Positions 9,956 to 18,980 of a stretch of 64,000 nucleotides of DNA are shown piece after piece. Made by a program: the position numbers and the translations under genes. Under the pieces are notes generated by a model. It searched no databases. It was not told the origin of the DNA and was given only the letters and a program-made list of their open reading frames with translations. Location: assembly GCF_014202335.1 (NCBI RefSeq), contig NZ_JACHGP010000001.1:295804-359803 (forward strand). Reading direction: 5' to 3'. The DNA is from Mycobacterium sp. AZCC_0083. GTDB taxonomy: Bacteria > Actinomycetota > Actinomycetes > Mycobacteriales > Mycobacteriaceae. Position 1 is the first letter of the stretch. The number at the start of each line of letters is the position of its first letter.

Positions 9956-10910
9956 GTCAGACGCCGACGAGCCCAGCTCAACACCCCTCGACGCCATCCT
10001 GCAGAAGGTACTGGAAGCGGTGCCGTTCCAGTTCACAACCGATGGAGGACCCGAGGCGTCCCGGCAACGCTTCCGCGACCTGCCGCGCCGTCCCGTGCAC
10101 CCCGAACTGCGCGTCGAGGACCGCACCATCGACGGACCGGCCGGCCCGATCCCGGTCCGGCTGTACTGGCCACCGGAGCCGGGTGCGACGCCGCCGCCGG
10201 TCGTGGTGTTCATCCACGGCGGCGGATGGGTCGTCGGCGACCTCGACACCTACGACGGGACGGCACGGTTGCACGCCGTGGGCGCGGGCGCCCTCGTGGT
10301 GTCGGTGGACTACCGGCTGGCACCCGAGCATCCGTTCCCCGCCGCCGTTGACGACGTGTGGGCAGCCACGCAATGGGTCGCCGAGAACGCCGCAGAACTC
10401 GGCGCCGACCCTGAACGCCTTGCCGTCGCAGGCGACTCCGCGGGCGGCAACCTCACTGCGGTGGTCGCGCTGCTGGCGCGCGACGCGGGCGGGCCACCGA
10501 TCCGATTCCAGCTGCTGTGGTACCCGGCGACCACGTGGGACCCCTCGCTGCCGTCGTTCACCGAGAACGCCAACGCGCCGGTGCTCGGCACGGGCGCGGT
10601 TGGCGGGTTGTCCCGCTGGTACGCAAGCCACGTCGACCTGAAGAACCCGCCAACGACGCTGGCGCCCGCAAGGGCCGAGAACCTGTACGGACTTCCGCAG
10701 GCCTACATCGCCGTCGCAGGCCACGACCCGCTGCGCGACGACGGCAAGCGCTACGGCGAACTGCTGGCAGCTGCAGGCGTACCCGTCGAGGTGCACAACG
10801 CCACCAGCCTGGTGCACGGCTACCTCGGCTATGCGGGGGTCGTGCCAGCAGCCACCGACGCCACCGACCGTGGATTGTCGGCGTTGCGCGACGCGTTGCA
10901 CTCACCATGA
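9954..10910 (+). CDS. alpha/beta hydrolase of the hormone-sensitive-lipase family (copy 1)
   Basis: Carboxylesterase/lipase of 318 aa. It has the oxyanion-hole motif HGGGW (residues 88-92), the nucleophile elbow GDSAGGN (around 160), and downstream Asp and His (HDPLRDDG, LVHGYLGY) completing the triad. The N-terminus aligns with the paralogue at 11357, supporting the start at 9954. Position and family match the M. tuberculosis esterase pair Rv1399c/Rv1400c (NlhH, LipI), which cleave short acyl esters. It overlaps the next gene by an ATGA. Confidence 0.92.
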   Translation: MSDADEPSSTPLDAILQKVLEAVPFQFTTDGGPEASRQRFRDLPRRPVHPELRVEDRTIDGPAGPIPVRLYWPPEPGATPPPVVVFIHGGGWVVGDLDTYDGTARLHAVGAGALVVSVDYRLAPEHPFPAAVDDVWAATQWVAENAAELGADPERLAVAGDSAGGNLTAVVALLARDAGGPPIRFQLLWYPATTWDPSLPSFTENANAPVLGTGAVGGLSRWYASHVDLKNPPTTLAPARAENLYGLPQAYIAVAGHDPLRDDGKRYGELLAAAGVPVEVHNATSLVHGYLGYAGVVPAATDATDRGLSALRDALHSP

Positions 10911-11320
10911 GCAACACGAATTCGGTCGACATCGTGCACGCGTTCTGGGATGAGGTGTGGAACGCGCACGACCCTGAGGCCGTCGACAGGTTCGTGGTCG
11001 ACGACTTCCTCATCGTCAGCGGCGGCGAGGAGATCTCCGGCAGGGCCAACTTCAAGGCCTGGATCGCCGGTTTCCTTGCCAAGGTCGACGACCTGCACCT
11101 CGAGGTCGCGGAGTCCTTCCAGAACGACGATGGCAGCCGGGTGACGTCGCGCTGGGTGTTGACCGGAAGGAACAACGGCATCCTCGGCACCGCGCCCGAT
11201 CAGCAGAACATCGCCATGACGGGTACCGCCGTGTGGGCGGTGCGCGAGGACGGAAAGCTGCTGTGCAACTGGGTGGAACGCGCCTCGTTCGAGCTTTACC
11301 GGCGACTCGCCGACCAGTAG
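10907..11320 (+). CDS. SnoaL/NTF2-like polyketide-cyclase-fold protein
   Basis: A 137-aa protein of the cone-shaped NTF2 fold: VDIVHAFWDEVWNAHDPEAVDRFVVDDFLI at the start (helix plus conserved Asp), GRANFKAWIAGFLAKVDDL, and beta strands to NWVERASFELYRRL. Members bind small hydrophobic molecules and act as isomerases, hydrolases or cyclases; the substrate cannot be read. It starts inside the stop of esterase 1 (ATGA) and so is co-translated with it, which suggests the two act on the same compound. Confidence 0.82.
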   Translation: MSNTNSVDIVHAFWDEVWNAHDPEAVDRFVVDDFLIVSGGEEISGRANFKAWIAGFLAKVDDLHLEVAESFQNDDGSRVTSRWVLTGRNNGILGTAPDQQNIAMTGTAVWAVREDGKLLCNWVERASFELYRRLADQ

Positions 11321-11343
11321 GTCCCGCACTGAGCCGGCCGCGC

Positions 11344-11349
11344 TAACGT
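11344..11349 (+). promoter_or_regulatory. -10 box of a probable leaderless promoter, second esterase
   Basis: TAACGT lies 7 nt before the ATG at 11357, in the 36-nt gap after the NTF2-like gene. The spacing is that of a leaderless mycobacterial start. The same bases also contain GTGAGG, which could serve as a weak ribosome binding site if transcription comes from upstream. Confidence 0.45.
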
Positions 11350-11356
11350 GAGGCCC

Positions 11357-12328
11357 ATGACTGATACCTCGACGACGCGGCCAGACATCGACCCGATTCT
11401 CAAGGCGTTGCTGGACGCAGTCCCGCTGGAGTTCACACTCGAAGACGGCGTCGAGGTGGCCCGCGAGAGAATGCGTGCGATGACGCCACCGGCGGAGATG
11501 TCGCCGGACATGCGGATCGAGGAACGCACCGTCGGGCATGGCGAATTGGCCGACATTCCGGTGCGCATCTACTGGCCGCCCATCGAGGCTCATCAGGACC
11601 TGCCGGTCGTGGTCTTCTATCACGGCGGCGGCTGGGCGATCGGCGATCTCGACACCCACGATCTCTTGGCGCGAACGCACGCCATCGGCGCGGAGGCCAT
11701 CGTCGTGTCCGTCGACTACCGGCTCGCCCCCGAACATCCGTTCCCGGCGGGCGTCGAGGACGCCTGGGCCGCCTTGCAGTGGGTCGGCGTGCACGCGGCC
11801 GAACTCGGCGGTGATCCTGCCCGCATCGCGGTGGCTGGCGACTCTGCCGGTGGCAACCTGTCGGCCGTAATGACCCTGCGGGCGCGCGACGCAGGCGGTC
11901 CGCCGCTGGAGTTCCAGCTGCTGTGGTATCCGTCCGCGGTGGGTGACCAATCGGCACCCTCCTTCATCGAGAACGCCGACGCACCGATCCTCACCCGTGA
12001 CGTCATCGACGCCTTCCTGACGTGGTACCTGCCGGGGGTGGACGCCAGCGATCCCGCGTCGTTGCCGGTCGACGTCGCCCCCGCGAACGCGGCCACGCTC
12101 GCCGGCCTGCCGCCGGCGTTCATCGGTACCGCCGAGCACGACCCGCTTCGCGACGACGGCGGCCGTTACGCCGAAATGCTGTCCGCTGCAGGCGTTCCCG
12201 TGGAACTGAGCAACGAGCCCACCATGGTGCACGGATACGCCAGCCTTGCGCTCGCCTCTCCTGCGGCCGCCGAGGCCACCAACCGCGGGCTGGCTGCGCT
12301 GAGGGCAGCGCTGCACCCCGCCGGGTGA
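11357..12328 (+). CDS. alpha/beta hydrolase of the hormone-sensitive-lipase family (copy 2)
   Basis: A 323-aa esterase closely related to copy 1 along its whole length (shared LDAVPxxFT start, YHGGGWAIGDLDTHD, VSVDYRLAPEHPFPAGVEDAWAA-type block, GDSAGGNLSAV, HDPLRDDGGRYAE and MVHGYASL). Ser of GDSAG, Asp of HDPLRDD and His of VHGY form the expected triad. Tandem duplication followed by divergence is the simplest history. The stop overlaps the following gene's GTG start. It is probably a short-to-medium-chain acyl esterase; mycobacterial relatives are cytosolic or wall-associated. Confidence 0.92.
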   Translation: MTDTSTTRPDIDPILKALLDAVPLEFTLEDGVEVARERMRAMTPPAEMSPDMRIEERTVGHGELADIPVRIYWPPIEAHQDLPVVVFYHGGGWAIGDLDTHDLLARTHAIGAEAIVVSVDYRLAPEHPFPAGVEDAWAALQWVGVHAAELGGDPARIAVAGDSAGGNLSAVMTLRARDAGGPPLEFQLLWYPSAVGDQSAPSFIENADAPILTRDVIDAFLTWYLPGVDASDPASLPVDVAPANAATLAGLPPAFIGTAEHDPLRDDGGRYAEMLSAAGVPVELSNEPTMVHGYASLALASPAAAEATNRGLAALRAALHPAG

Positions 12329-12687
12329 CTGAGCGGTTCGTCCTCGACGTACGGTCACCGGCCGAGTGGGAGCAGTGGTTAGAGGTCAATCACGACACGG
12401 TGACCGAGGTGTGGTTGCGGCTGTTCAACAAGAGCGCAGGCGACGTGCCCCTGCCCTACACCGAGGCGGTCGAGATCGCGTTGTGCTTCGGCTGGATCGA
12501 CAGCCTGGCACGTGGGCACGATGAGGTGTCGCGCATCCAGCGGTTCAGTCCGCGCAAGCCCAAGAGCGCGTGGTCGAAGTCCAATGTCGAACGGGTGCAA
12601 CGACTCGTGGTCGCAGGACGAATGCGCGAGCCGGGACAACGCCAGATCGATGCCGCCAAGGCCGACGGCCGCTGGCCTGAGCACTAA
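12325..12687 (+). CDS. YdeI/OmpD-associated family protein
   Basis: A 120-aa protein with the family signature: [49 protein letters not shown], and [22 protein letters not shown]. Members are widespread single-domain proteins with no settled biochemical role (named after a bacteriocin-protection phenotype). The GTG start at 12325 overlaps the esterase 2 stop (GTGA). The stop at 12685-12687 overlaps the convergent AraC regulator stop by 4 nt, so there is no room for a separate terminator. Confidence 0.85.
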   Translation: MTERFVLDVRSPAEWEQWLEVNHDTVTEVWLRLFNKSAGDVPLPYTEAVEIALCFGWIDSLARGHDEVSRIQRFSPRKPKSAWSKSNVERVQRLVVAGRMREPGQRQIDAAKADGRWPEH

Positions 12688-13718
12688 CCGGAACGCGGGT
12701 AGGCGCTTGGAGGCACCCCGTGCCACCGCTTGAACGCGTGACAGAACGTCGAGGTGTCGGTGTAGCCCAGCCGCGTCGACACCTGTTCCACCGTCAGGCC
12801 GACGTTGCACAACAGGTCGAGGGCCAGCGTGGAGCGGGCCTCGTTGAGCAGTGCGCGAAATGACGTGCCCTCCTCCGCGAGCTGTCGCCGCAGCGTGCGC
12901 GGGTGCACGTCCAGCTCGGCGGCCATCTCCGGAAGTGTCGGGAAGCGGCCCGATTCCCGAAACAGCTTGGTACGCGTCACCGCGGCGATGCCGCGCCGTT
13001 GTTCGTTGCGCTGCATCAGCACGTCACACTGCGCGATGCACATCTGCAGCGTGTGGCGATCCGCTTGCGGCAGTGGCTCGTCGAACATCGCGCGCGGAAA
13101 GTGCAGCCGGTTGTGAGCACGACCAAACTCTCGCCTCACGACCGGAAGCAGCTCCAGGAGCGGCGCGACCGCCTCCTGGTCGAAGGTTGCCTCGGCGGTC
13201 ACCTGATCGGCGTAGCGCGCAACGACCGGAAGAGCGAAGTCGCTGACCGTCATGGAAATGCTGGTGACGTCCCGCTCCAGGAAGAAGCCGCGGACATCGG
13301 CGGGCAGATGGTCGACCGCGAACTCCAATAGGCAGCTTTCGGCTCCCTCGAACAGCTTGACGTCGATGTTCAGCATGGTCAGCGAGAAATAGCGCATCGA
13401 AACGTCGAAGAGTTCACGAAACGTCGCGCACGACATCGCCGCGAACCCGAACAAGCCGAGATGGGTCAACCGGAACCTGCTGCCCACGTCGATGCCGAGC
13501 CCGGCGTGGTCCGGCAGCGCGGCCAGAAGCCTGCGCACCGCGACGATCTCATCCGATGCGGTCACCACCGCCTCTGGGTCGTCCAGGTCGGCAGGCCCGA
13601 TCCCGGTGCCCTTGAGGACGTCGGACGTCGCGACGCCGCGCTCGTTGGCGACCTCGCACAGCACCCGGGTCGTGTAGATCGGATGCCGCAGGTCAGGCGA
13701 CCACGCCGTCGATGCCAT
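12684..13718 (-). CDS. AraC-family transcriptional regulator with arabinose-binding-like N-terminus
   Basis: A 344-aa regulator. Residues 1-230 form the ArgR/OruR-type ligand-binding region ([37 protein letters not shown]). Residues 250-344 hold two helix-turn-helix units with the AraC signature ([53 protein letters not shown]). It is divergent from the P450 gene, the same geometry as M. tuberculosis Rv1395-cyp132, where the regulator acts on the shared intergenic region. The ATG at 13718 was chosen because homology begins just after it; the frame upstream runs through the repeated operator-like DNA. Confidence 0.9.
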   Translation of the reverse strand: MASTAWSPDLRHPIYTTRVLCEVANERGVATSDVLKGTGIGPADLDDPEAVVTASDEIVAVRRLLAALPDHAGLGIDVGSRFRLTHLGLFGFAAMSCATFRELFDVSMRYFSLTMLNIDVKLFEGAESCLLEFAVDHLPADVRGFFLERDVTSISMTVSDFALPVVARYADQVTAEATFDQEAVAPLLELLPVVRREFGRAHNRLHFPRAMFDEPLPQADRHTLQMCIAQCDVLMQRNEQRRGIAAVTRTKLFRESGRFPTLPEMAAELDVHPRTLRRQLAEEGTSFRALLNEARSTLALDLLCNVGLTVEQVSTRLGYTDTSTFCHAFKRWHGVPPSAYPRSG

Positions 13719-13727
13719 CACCGTTGT

Positions 13728-13793
13728 TGTCCCAAAAGTTGTGTTGTCCCAAAATCTGTCCCAAACTCCCAACTCTGTGTCCCATAGTCCCAT
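13728..13793. promoter_or_regulatory. array of TGTCCCA direct repeats between AraC regulator and P450
   Basis: Four exact TGTCCCA copies start at 13728, 13745, 13757 and 13778, with a fifth related AGTCCCAT at 13786 and a CTCCCAAC between. Spacings are 17, 12 and 21 bp. The array fills most of the 88-bp gap between divergent start codons. Direct-repeat half sites are the normal target of AraC-family proteins, so this is the likely operator for autoregulation and P450 control. This is inference from position and repetition. Confidence 0.6.
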
Positions 13794-13806
13794 TCCACAA
13801 CCATTG

Positions 13807-15204
13807 ATGCGTTCATACGCTCGATTCATGGCGGCACCGGCGGCGCGACTGAACACGTGGACCACCACCCGTGACGCGATCACCATCGGCTTCGACGTCG
13901 GCGGCGGTTTCCTCGAACGGGCTCTCGCGCACGACATCACCCGATTCCGGTGCGGTGGAAGACGTTTCGTATCGATCACCCACCCCGACTACATCGATCA
14001 CGTCCTACACACCGCCCGGCTGCGCTACGTCAAGTCCAACGAATACGAGCCCATCCGGGCGGCAGCCGGCATCAACCTGCTGACCGACGAGAGCGACTCT
14101 TGGGCCGCCCATCGGACCACCCTCAATCCCACGTTCGCGCGGCGCCACCTCAACGAACTGGTGGATCTGATGATCGACCCGATCGAACGCGTGACCGCCG
14201 ACCTCGCCGACCGGGGTGACGAGGTCGTGTTCGACATGCACGCGACCATGGTCGAAACGACGCTGCGAGTGGTCGCGAATGCTCTGTTCAGCCAGGACTT
14301 CGGCCCGATCGTGCACGGCATGAAGGACCTCACCACCCGTGGCCTGCGGCGCACGGAGCGGCTGGCCAGAATCGGCCTCATCGGGCTTCTGCCGCGATCG
14401 GTCTACAACGGGATGACCTGGAGCGTGTACTCGGGAATCAGCCTGCCGCCACCACTGCGGGAAGGGCAGAAGATCATGCTGACGCTGGATGCCGCCGTCA
14501 ACGACGTACTCGACGACCGCGTCGCGCATCCGACCCAATCGGCCGACCTCCTCAACGTGCTGTTCCAGGCCGACAACGGAACGTGGCCGCGCAAACGGAT
14601 CCGCGACGAGGCGCTGACCTTCATGCTCGCCGGCCACGAGACCACGGCGAACGCGATGTCGTGGCTCTGGTATCTGCTGGCTCAGAACCCCGATGCGCGC
14701 GAAAAGATGCTCGCTGAAATCGACGACGTGCTCGGGCGGCGCAGGCCCACCGCCTCCGACTTGGCCGACCTGCCCTGGACGACGGCCTGCGTGCAGGAGT
14801 CGCAGCGCTACTACTCCGCCGTGTGGATGATCGGGCGCGAGGCCGTCGAACCCGACGACATCGACGGGCACCACATCCGCCAGGGCACCACCGTGCTCGT
14901 CCCCGTCCACGCGGTGCACCACGACGAGCGTTGGTGGCCGGACCCCGAAACGTTCGACCCGACGCGCTTCATTGGCGATGCCGGCAAGGACCGCCCCCGG
15001 TCGGCGTATCTTCCATTCGGGGGCGGACGGCGGATCTGCATCGGGCAGACCTTCGCATTGATGGAGATGGTGCTGATGGCGGCGATCATGAGTCAGCGGT
15101 TCACCTTCGATCGGGCGCCAGGGCATCGGGTCGAGCTCGAGGCGACACTGACGCTGCGGCCCAAACACGGCGTACAGGTCGTCGGACGCAGACGGGAGGG
15201 CTGA
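13807..15204 (+). CDS. cytochrome P450, CYP132-like position
   Basis: Heme monooxygenase of about 465 aa. The I-helix oxygen-activation motif [12 protein letters not shown] lies near residue 272, the K-helix ExxR is ESQR (near 335), and the heme loop is [10 protein letters not shown] with the axial thiolate at Cys411. No membrane anchor is seen. Two ATGs, 13807 and 13828, are possible starts, neither with a good ribosome binding site; 13828 would leave more space after the repeat array. Neighbours match Rv1395-cyp132-Rv1393c. The stop is followed after 3 nt by the flavin monooxygenase gene, forming one operon. Confidence 0.92.
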   Translation: MRSYARFMAAPAARLNTWTTTRDAITIGFDVGGGFLERALAHDITRFRCGGRRFVSITHPDYIDHVLHTARLRYVKSNEYEPIRAAAGINLLTDESDSWAAHRTTLNPTFARRHLNELVDLMIDPIERVTADLADRGDEVVFDMHATMVETTLRVVANALFSQDFGPIVHGMKDLTTRGLRRTERLARIGLIGLLPRSVYNGMTWSVYSGISLPPPLREGQKIMLTLDAAVNDVLDDRVAHPTQSADLLNVLFQADNGTWPRKRIRDEALTFMLAGHETTANAMSWLWYLLAQNPDAREKMLAEIDDVLGRRRPTASDLADLPWTTACVQESQRYYSAVWMIGREAVEPDDIDGHHIRQGTTVLVPVHAVHHDERWWPDPETFDPTRFIGDAGKDRPRSAYLPFGGGRRICIGQTFALMEMVLMAAIMSQRFTFDRAPGHRVELEATLTLRPKHGVQVVGRRREG

Positions 15205-15207
15205 GGG

Positions 15208-16683
15208 ATGCCCGACTTCAACACCATCATCGTCGGCGCCGGGTTCGCCGGCATCGGCTCGGCCATCCAGCTGGACCGGACGGGCCTCGGCGACTATCTG
15301 ATCATCGAAACAGGCGACGAGCCTGGCGGAACGTGGTACTGGAACACCTATCCCGGTATCGCGGTGGACATCCCGTCGTTCTCCTACCAGTTCTCGTTCG
15401 AGCAGAGCGCGGACTGGTCACGCACGTACGCCAAGGGCAGCGAGCTCAAGGCCTACGCCGCCCGCTTGGTCGACAAGTACCGCCTGCGTCAGAAGATCAG
15501 ATTCTCCACCAAGGTCACCGCGGCAGTGTTCGACGACGAATCCGGTTGGTGGCGCGTCGATCTGGACGACGGCCAGTCGCTGACGGCGCGATTCCTGGTC
15601 AACTGCAGTGGCGTTCTGACGGTGCCGAACCTGCCCGACATCGACGGCGTCGACAGCTTCGCGGGGATCACCATGCACACCGCACGGTGGGATCATTCCC
15701 AGGACCTGACGGGAAAGCGCGTCGCCATCATCGGTACCGGCGCGTCGGCGGTGCAGGTGATTCCCGAGATCGCCCCAATCGTCGAGCGCCTGACGGTGTT
15801 TCAGCGCACGCCGATATGGTGCATGCCGAAGCTGGACGTCCCGCTTCCCGCGCCAGCGCGCTGGGCCATGCGGATCCCCGGCGGGAAGGTGCTGCAACGG
15901 CTGATCAGCCAAGCCTACGTGGAGCTGACGTTCACACTGTCCGCCCAGTACTACACCGTGTTCCCGTTGGCCCGCCGCGCGGAGAAGATGGGACGGGCGT
16001 ACCTGCGTCGCCAGGTGAACGACCCCGAAGTGCGCGAAAAGCTCACGCCGCGTTACGCCGTCGGCTGCAAGCGTCCTGGCTTTCACAACACGTACCTGTC
16101 GACGTACAACCGGGACAACGTGGAACTGGTCACCGAACCCATCGACAAGGTCACCGGAACCGGGGTGGCCACCGAGGACGGATCCACCCGTGACGTCGAC
16201 GTGCTGATCCTCGCCACCGGGTTCAAGGTGATGGACGTCGACAGCATCCCGACGTTCCCGGTCACCGGCTCGGGCGGCCTGCCGTTGGCCAAGTTCTGGT
16301 CAGAACAACGCCTGCAGGCCTACGAGGGCGTGAGCATTCCTCGCTTTCCGAACTTCTTCACGGTGATGGGCCCCTACGGCTACGTTGGCTCGTCGTACTT
16401 CGCGCTGATCGAGACGCAGACCCACCACATCGTCCGGTGCCTGCAGCAGGCTGCGGACCGGGGCGCCACCAGGGTCGAGGTGTCCCAGGAGGCCAACGAC
16501 CGCTTCTTCGCCGAGATGATGCGCAAGCGGCACCGGCAGATCTTCTGGCAGGACAGTTGCAGCCTGGCGAACAGCTACTACTTCGACAAGAACGGTGACG
16601 TGCCGCTGCGGCCCACCACCACCATGGAGGCGTACTGGCGCAGCCGCCGGTTCCCGATCGAGGACTACGCCTTCAGCCGGTAG
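15208..16683 (+). CDS. flavin-dependent monooxygenase, Baeyer-Villiger type
   Basis: A 491-aa FAD/NADPH enzyme. It has the FAD Rossmann motif IIVGAGFAGIGSA at residues 8-20, the GTWYWNTYPG motif, the type I Baeyer-Villiger fingerprint FAGITMHTARWDH at about 151-163, and the NADPH Rossmann loop IIGTGASAVQ. These enzymes insert oxygen next to carbonyls or oxygenate heteroatoms. It starts 3 nt after the P450 stop with GGGAGG upstream, so P450 and monooxygenase are likely successive steps on one substrate. It corresponds to Rv1393c by position. The 3' end lies 3 nt from the convergent DUF2848 gene. Confidence 0.92.
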   Translation: MPDFNTIIVGAGFAGIGSAIQLDRTGLGDYLIIETGDEPGGTWYWNTYPGIAVDIPSFSYQFSFEQSADWSRTYAKGSELKAYAARLVDKYRLRQKIRFSTKVTAAVFDDESGWWRVDLDDGQSLTARFLVNCSGVLTVPNLPDIDGVDSFAGITMHTARWDHSQDLTGKRVAIIGTGASAVQVIPEIAPIVERLTVFQRTPIWCMPKLDVPLPAPARWAMRIPGGKVLQRLISQAYVELTFTLSAQYYTVFPLARRAEKMGRAYLRRQVNDPEVREKLTPRYAVGCKRPGFHNTYLSTYNRDNVELVTEPIDKVTGTGVATEDGSTRDVDVLILATGFKVMDVDSIPTFPVTGSGGLPLAKFWSEQRLQAYEGVSIPRFPNFFTVMGPYGYVGSSYFALIETQTHHIVRCLQQAADRGATRVEVSQEANDRFFAEMMRKRHRQIFWQDSCSLANSYYFDKNGDVPLRPTTTMEAYWRSRRFPIEDYAFSR

Positions 16684-16686
16684 CGC

Positions 16687-17370
16687 TCAGCCGATCGGCT
16701 CTGCCATCGGCACCGTCCGGTACTCGACGCTGATGACGTCCTTGGTGGCGGGGTCGGTCATCGCCACCTTCCAGCTGTCCGCAAACTGGTTGACGCCGTT
16801 GAGCATTGAGATCGTCCCCGAGATCAGAACGGTGCCTGGCCGCGCGTCACCACGCTCGGCGAGCACGTCCAGCCAGTACTTGGGTGCGAGGAGGTCGCCG
16901 AGCGTGCCTTGCTGGATCAGCTCGACGGTGTCGCCGTGGCCGACCCACGCCTCGAGAGCGATGTCGTCGAGTCGGTCGGCGACGTCCGACAGCCGCCATG
17001 CCTTGGTGCCGAGGACGTCGGGTGCTGCGTTCTTGCTCCACGCCACGCTGTGCACCTCGAGGTCACGATCGGTGTGGTCGCACGCGGCGGTGATCAACAC
17101 GTCGTCGTCGGTGATGATCAGCGCCCACTCGGCCTCCCCGGAGGTCTTGCCGTGCTGGACGTCGACGCGGTCGGTCTGCTGGGCCAGATACGGCGCGATC
17201 GGGTAGAGCGCGGGGGTAGTGGTCGGAGCGGGCACGCCAAGGGCTGCCAGCTCGGCGATGTGCGATGCCACTTCGGCCTGGTCGCGTCCGGCGTAACCGG
17301 CGTTGAGCAGCGCGGTCACTTCTACCGACTCGATCGAGCCGTCGGACATGGTGAAACTGAGTTGCGACAC
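16687..17370 (-). CDS. DUF2848 family protein, putative hydrolase of the FAA-like fold
   Basis: A 227-aa protein recognised as DUF2848 by features such as LSFTMSDGSIESVEV, the central VDVQHGKTSGEAEWALI and the C-terminal RPGTVLISGTISMLNG. The family resembles fumarylacetoacetate-hydrolase-like proteins, but no reaction has been fixed and I do not assign one. The GTG start at 17370 has GGAGG 5 nt before it. It is divergent from the MHS transporter across a 230-bp AT-rich region holding a GntR-type operator, which places it in the same regulon. Confidence 0.8.
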   Translation of the reverse strand: MSQLSFTMSDGSIESVEVTALLNAGYAGRDQAEVASHIAELAALGVPAPTTTPALYPIAPYLAQQTDRVDVQHGKTSGEAEWALIITDDDVLITAACDHTDRDLEVHSVAWSKNAAPDVLGTKAWRLSDVADRLDDIALEAWVGHGDTVELIQQGTLGDLLAPKYWLDVLAERGDARPGTVLISGTISMLNGVNQFADSWKVAMTDPATKDVISVEYRTVPMAEPIG

Positions 17371-17600
17371 GGTGACCTCCTATGACGCCGCGGACAGCGC
17401 TGATCCGGGCGGGTAACGATTGAAAAAATTTCAAGAAAGTAAGAACTTCAAGAAATCTGCCCTCAGGGCTTGCGCATATAACATGTATACAGAAAGTATA
17501 TATACTGCACAACACACTGTGGGGAACACAGCGACCGAGACCACACCTCGATTGTCGACCTCGAACCGTCCAATCAGCAGCCGACGACACTGGGAGCGCC
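17371..17600. promoter_or_regulatory. divergent AT-rich control region, DUF2848 / MHS transporter
   Basis: This 230-bp gap is much richer in A and T than its surroundings, especially 17417-17520 with runs such as GAAAAAATTTCAAGAAAG and the palindrome-rich TATATATAC. It contains operator copy 1 (17485-17499). Both neighbouring genes start from its edges, so it must hold two promoters. The AT excess may mark recent acquisition or simply a strong regulated promoter. Confidence 0.65.
17485..17499 (+). promoter_or_regulatory. GTATAC-N5-GTAT operator, copy 1
   Basis: The 15-mer GTATACAGAAAGTAT matches the copy on the minus strand at 19693-19679 (GTATACAGAATGTAT) at 14 of 15 positions. Each contains a GTATAC hexamer, itself a palindrome, and a second related hexamer 11 bp away (one helical turn). 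GntR/FCD regulators typically bind such TGTATACA-like sites. The shared motif links the transporter/DUF2848 promoters to the gntR/amidase promoters. Confidence 0.65.
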
Positions 17601-18980
17601 ATGTCCAATCACAGCGCCACGACCAACCACGAAGCCGGGGACGGTACTAGTCCCCCCGTGCACCGACCCGGACTCGTCAAGGCGTTCGCGGCCAGCCTCA
17701 CCGGCACAGCTCTCGAGTGGTACGACTTCGCGATCTACTCGGCGTCCGCGGCGCTGGTCTTCCCGCAGGTCTTCTTCCCCTCTTCGGATCCGCTCACCGG
17801 AACCCTCCTTGCGTTCTCGACGTACGCCGTCGGCTACGTCGCACGACCAATCGGCGGGTTCGTGTTCGGTCGCCTCGGCGACATCGTGGGACGCAAGAAA
17901 CTTCTTGTCATCACGCTGATGTTGATCGGTTTCACGACCTTCGCGATCGGCGTGATCCCCAGCCACGCGTCGATCGGAATCGTCGCGCCGATCCTCCTCG
18001 TCACCATGCGGTTCGCCCAGGGCGTCGCCGTCGGCGGCGAGTGGGGCGGTGCCGTCCTGCTGTCCAGCGAATACGGCAACCCACGCCAGCGCGGGTTCTG
18101 GGCGTCGGCCGCCCAGATCGGTCCGCCGGCAGGCAACCTGATGGCCAACGGCGTCCTTGCGCTGCTGACCGTGTCGATGACGGAAGCCCAGTTCGAGAGC
18201 TGGGGTTGGCGGATCGCCTTCCTGGCATCTGCGGTTCTGGTCGGCTTCGGGTTGTGGATCCGGCTCGCGCTCGAGGACACCCCGATCTTCAAGGCCTTGC
18301 AGGAATCGGGTGAACGTCCAGATGCCCCGATCACCAAGGTCTTTCGCACTCAGAAGCGCGCGCTCATCGCCGGTGTGATGTCACGCGTCGGTCCGGACAT
18401 CATGTACGCACTGTTCACCGTGTTCACCATCACGTACGGCACGATGCACCTCGGCCTGCAACGCAATCAGGTGCTCGTCGCGATCCTGATCGGCTCGGCG
18501 TTCCAATTGATCGGAATCCCGCTTGCCGGGGCGATATCGGACCGCATCAACCGGCGCCTGCTCTATGGCATCGCCGCGGTGGGCGGCCTCGTCTGGACGG
18601 TGATCTTCTTCATGACGGTCAGCAACGGGTCGTACTTGATGGTCGTCGTCGGCATCACGGTCGGCCTGGTGTTCCACTCCTTCATGTACGGGCCGCAGGC
18701 CGCATTCGTGACCGAACAGTTCGACATTCACCTGCGGTCGACGGGTTCCTCGCTCGCCTACACCATCGCGGGTGTGGTCGGTGGGGCGATGGCCCCGCTC
18801 ATCTTCACCTGGCTGCTGAGCCAGTTCAACAGCTGGGTGCCGCTGGCCTGCTACGTCGGCGTGGCCATGGCCGTCACCATCGGAGGCCTGGCCCTCGGCC
18901 GCAACCCGGACGACAGCGAGGACGCCCACTACATCGAGATGGCCGAAACACTCACGCCCGCAACAGGATCTGCAAAGTAA
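17601..18980 (+). CDS. MFS transporter, metabolite:H+ symporter (MHS) family
   Basis: A 459-aa inner-membrane permease with twelve hydrophobic segments. Family marks are SLTGTALEWYDFAIY at the first helix, RPIGGFVFGRLGDIVGRKK in loop 2-3, FAQGVAVGGEWGGAV in helix 4 and GAISDRINRR in loop 8-9. MHS symporters take up organic acids, shikimate-like compounds, betaines or dicarboxylates with protons; the substrate is not readable. It is flanked by DUF2848 and an amidase and converges on the GntR gene, overlapping its 3' end by 29 bp. Confidence 0.9.
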   Translation: MSNHSATTNHEAGDGTSPPVHRPGLVKAFAASLTGTALEWYDFAIYSASAALVFPQVFFPSSDPLTGTLLAFSTYAVGYVARPIGGFVFGRLGDIVGRKKLLVITLMLIGFTTFAIGVIPSHASIGIVAPILLVTMRFAQGVAVGGEWGGAVLLSSEYGNPRQRGFWASAAQIGPPAGNLMANGVLALLTVSMTEAQFESWGWRIAFLASAVLVGFGLWIRLALEDTPIFKALQESGERPDAPITKVFRTQKRALIAGVMSRVGPDIMYALFTVFTITYGTMHLGLQRNQVLVAILIGSAFQLIGIPLAGAISDRINRRLLYGIAAVGGLVWTVIFFMTVSNGSYLMVVVGITVGLVFHSFMYGPQAAFVTEQFDIHLRSTGSSLAYTIAGVVGGAMAPLIFTWLLSQFNSWVPLACYVGVAMAVTIGGLALGRNPDDSEDAHYIEMAETLTPATGSAK

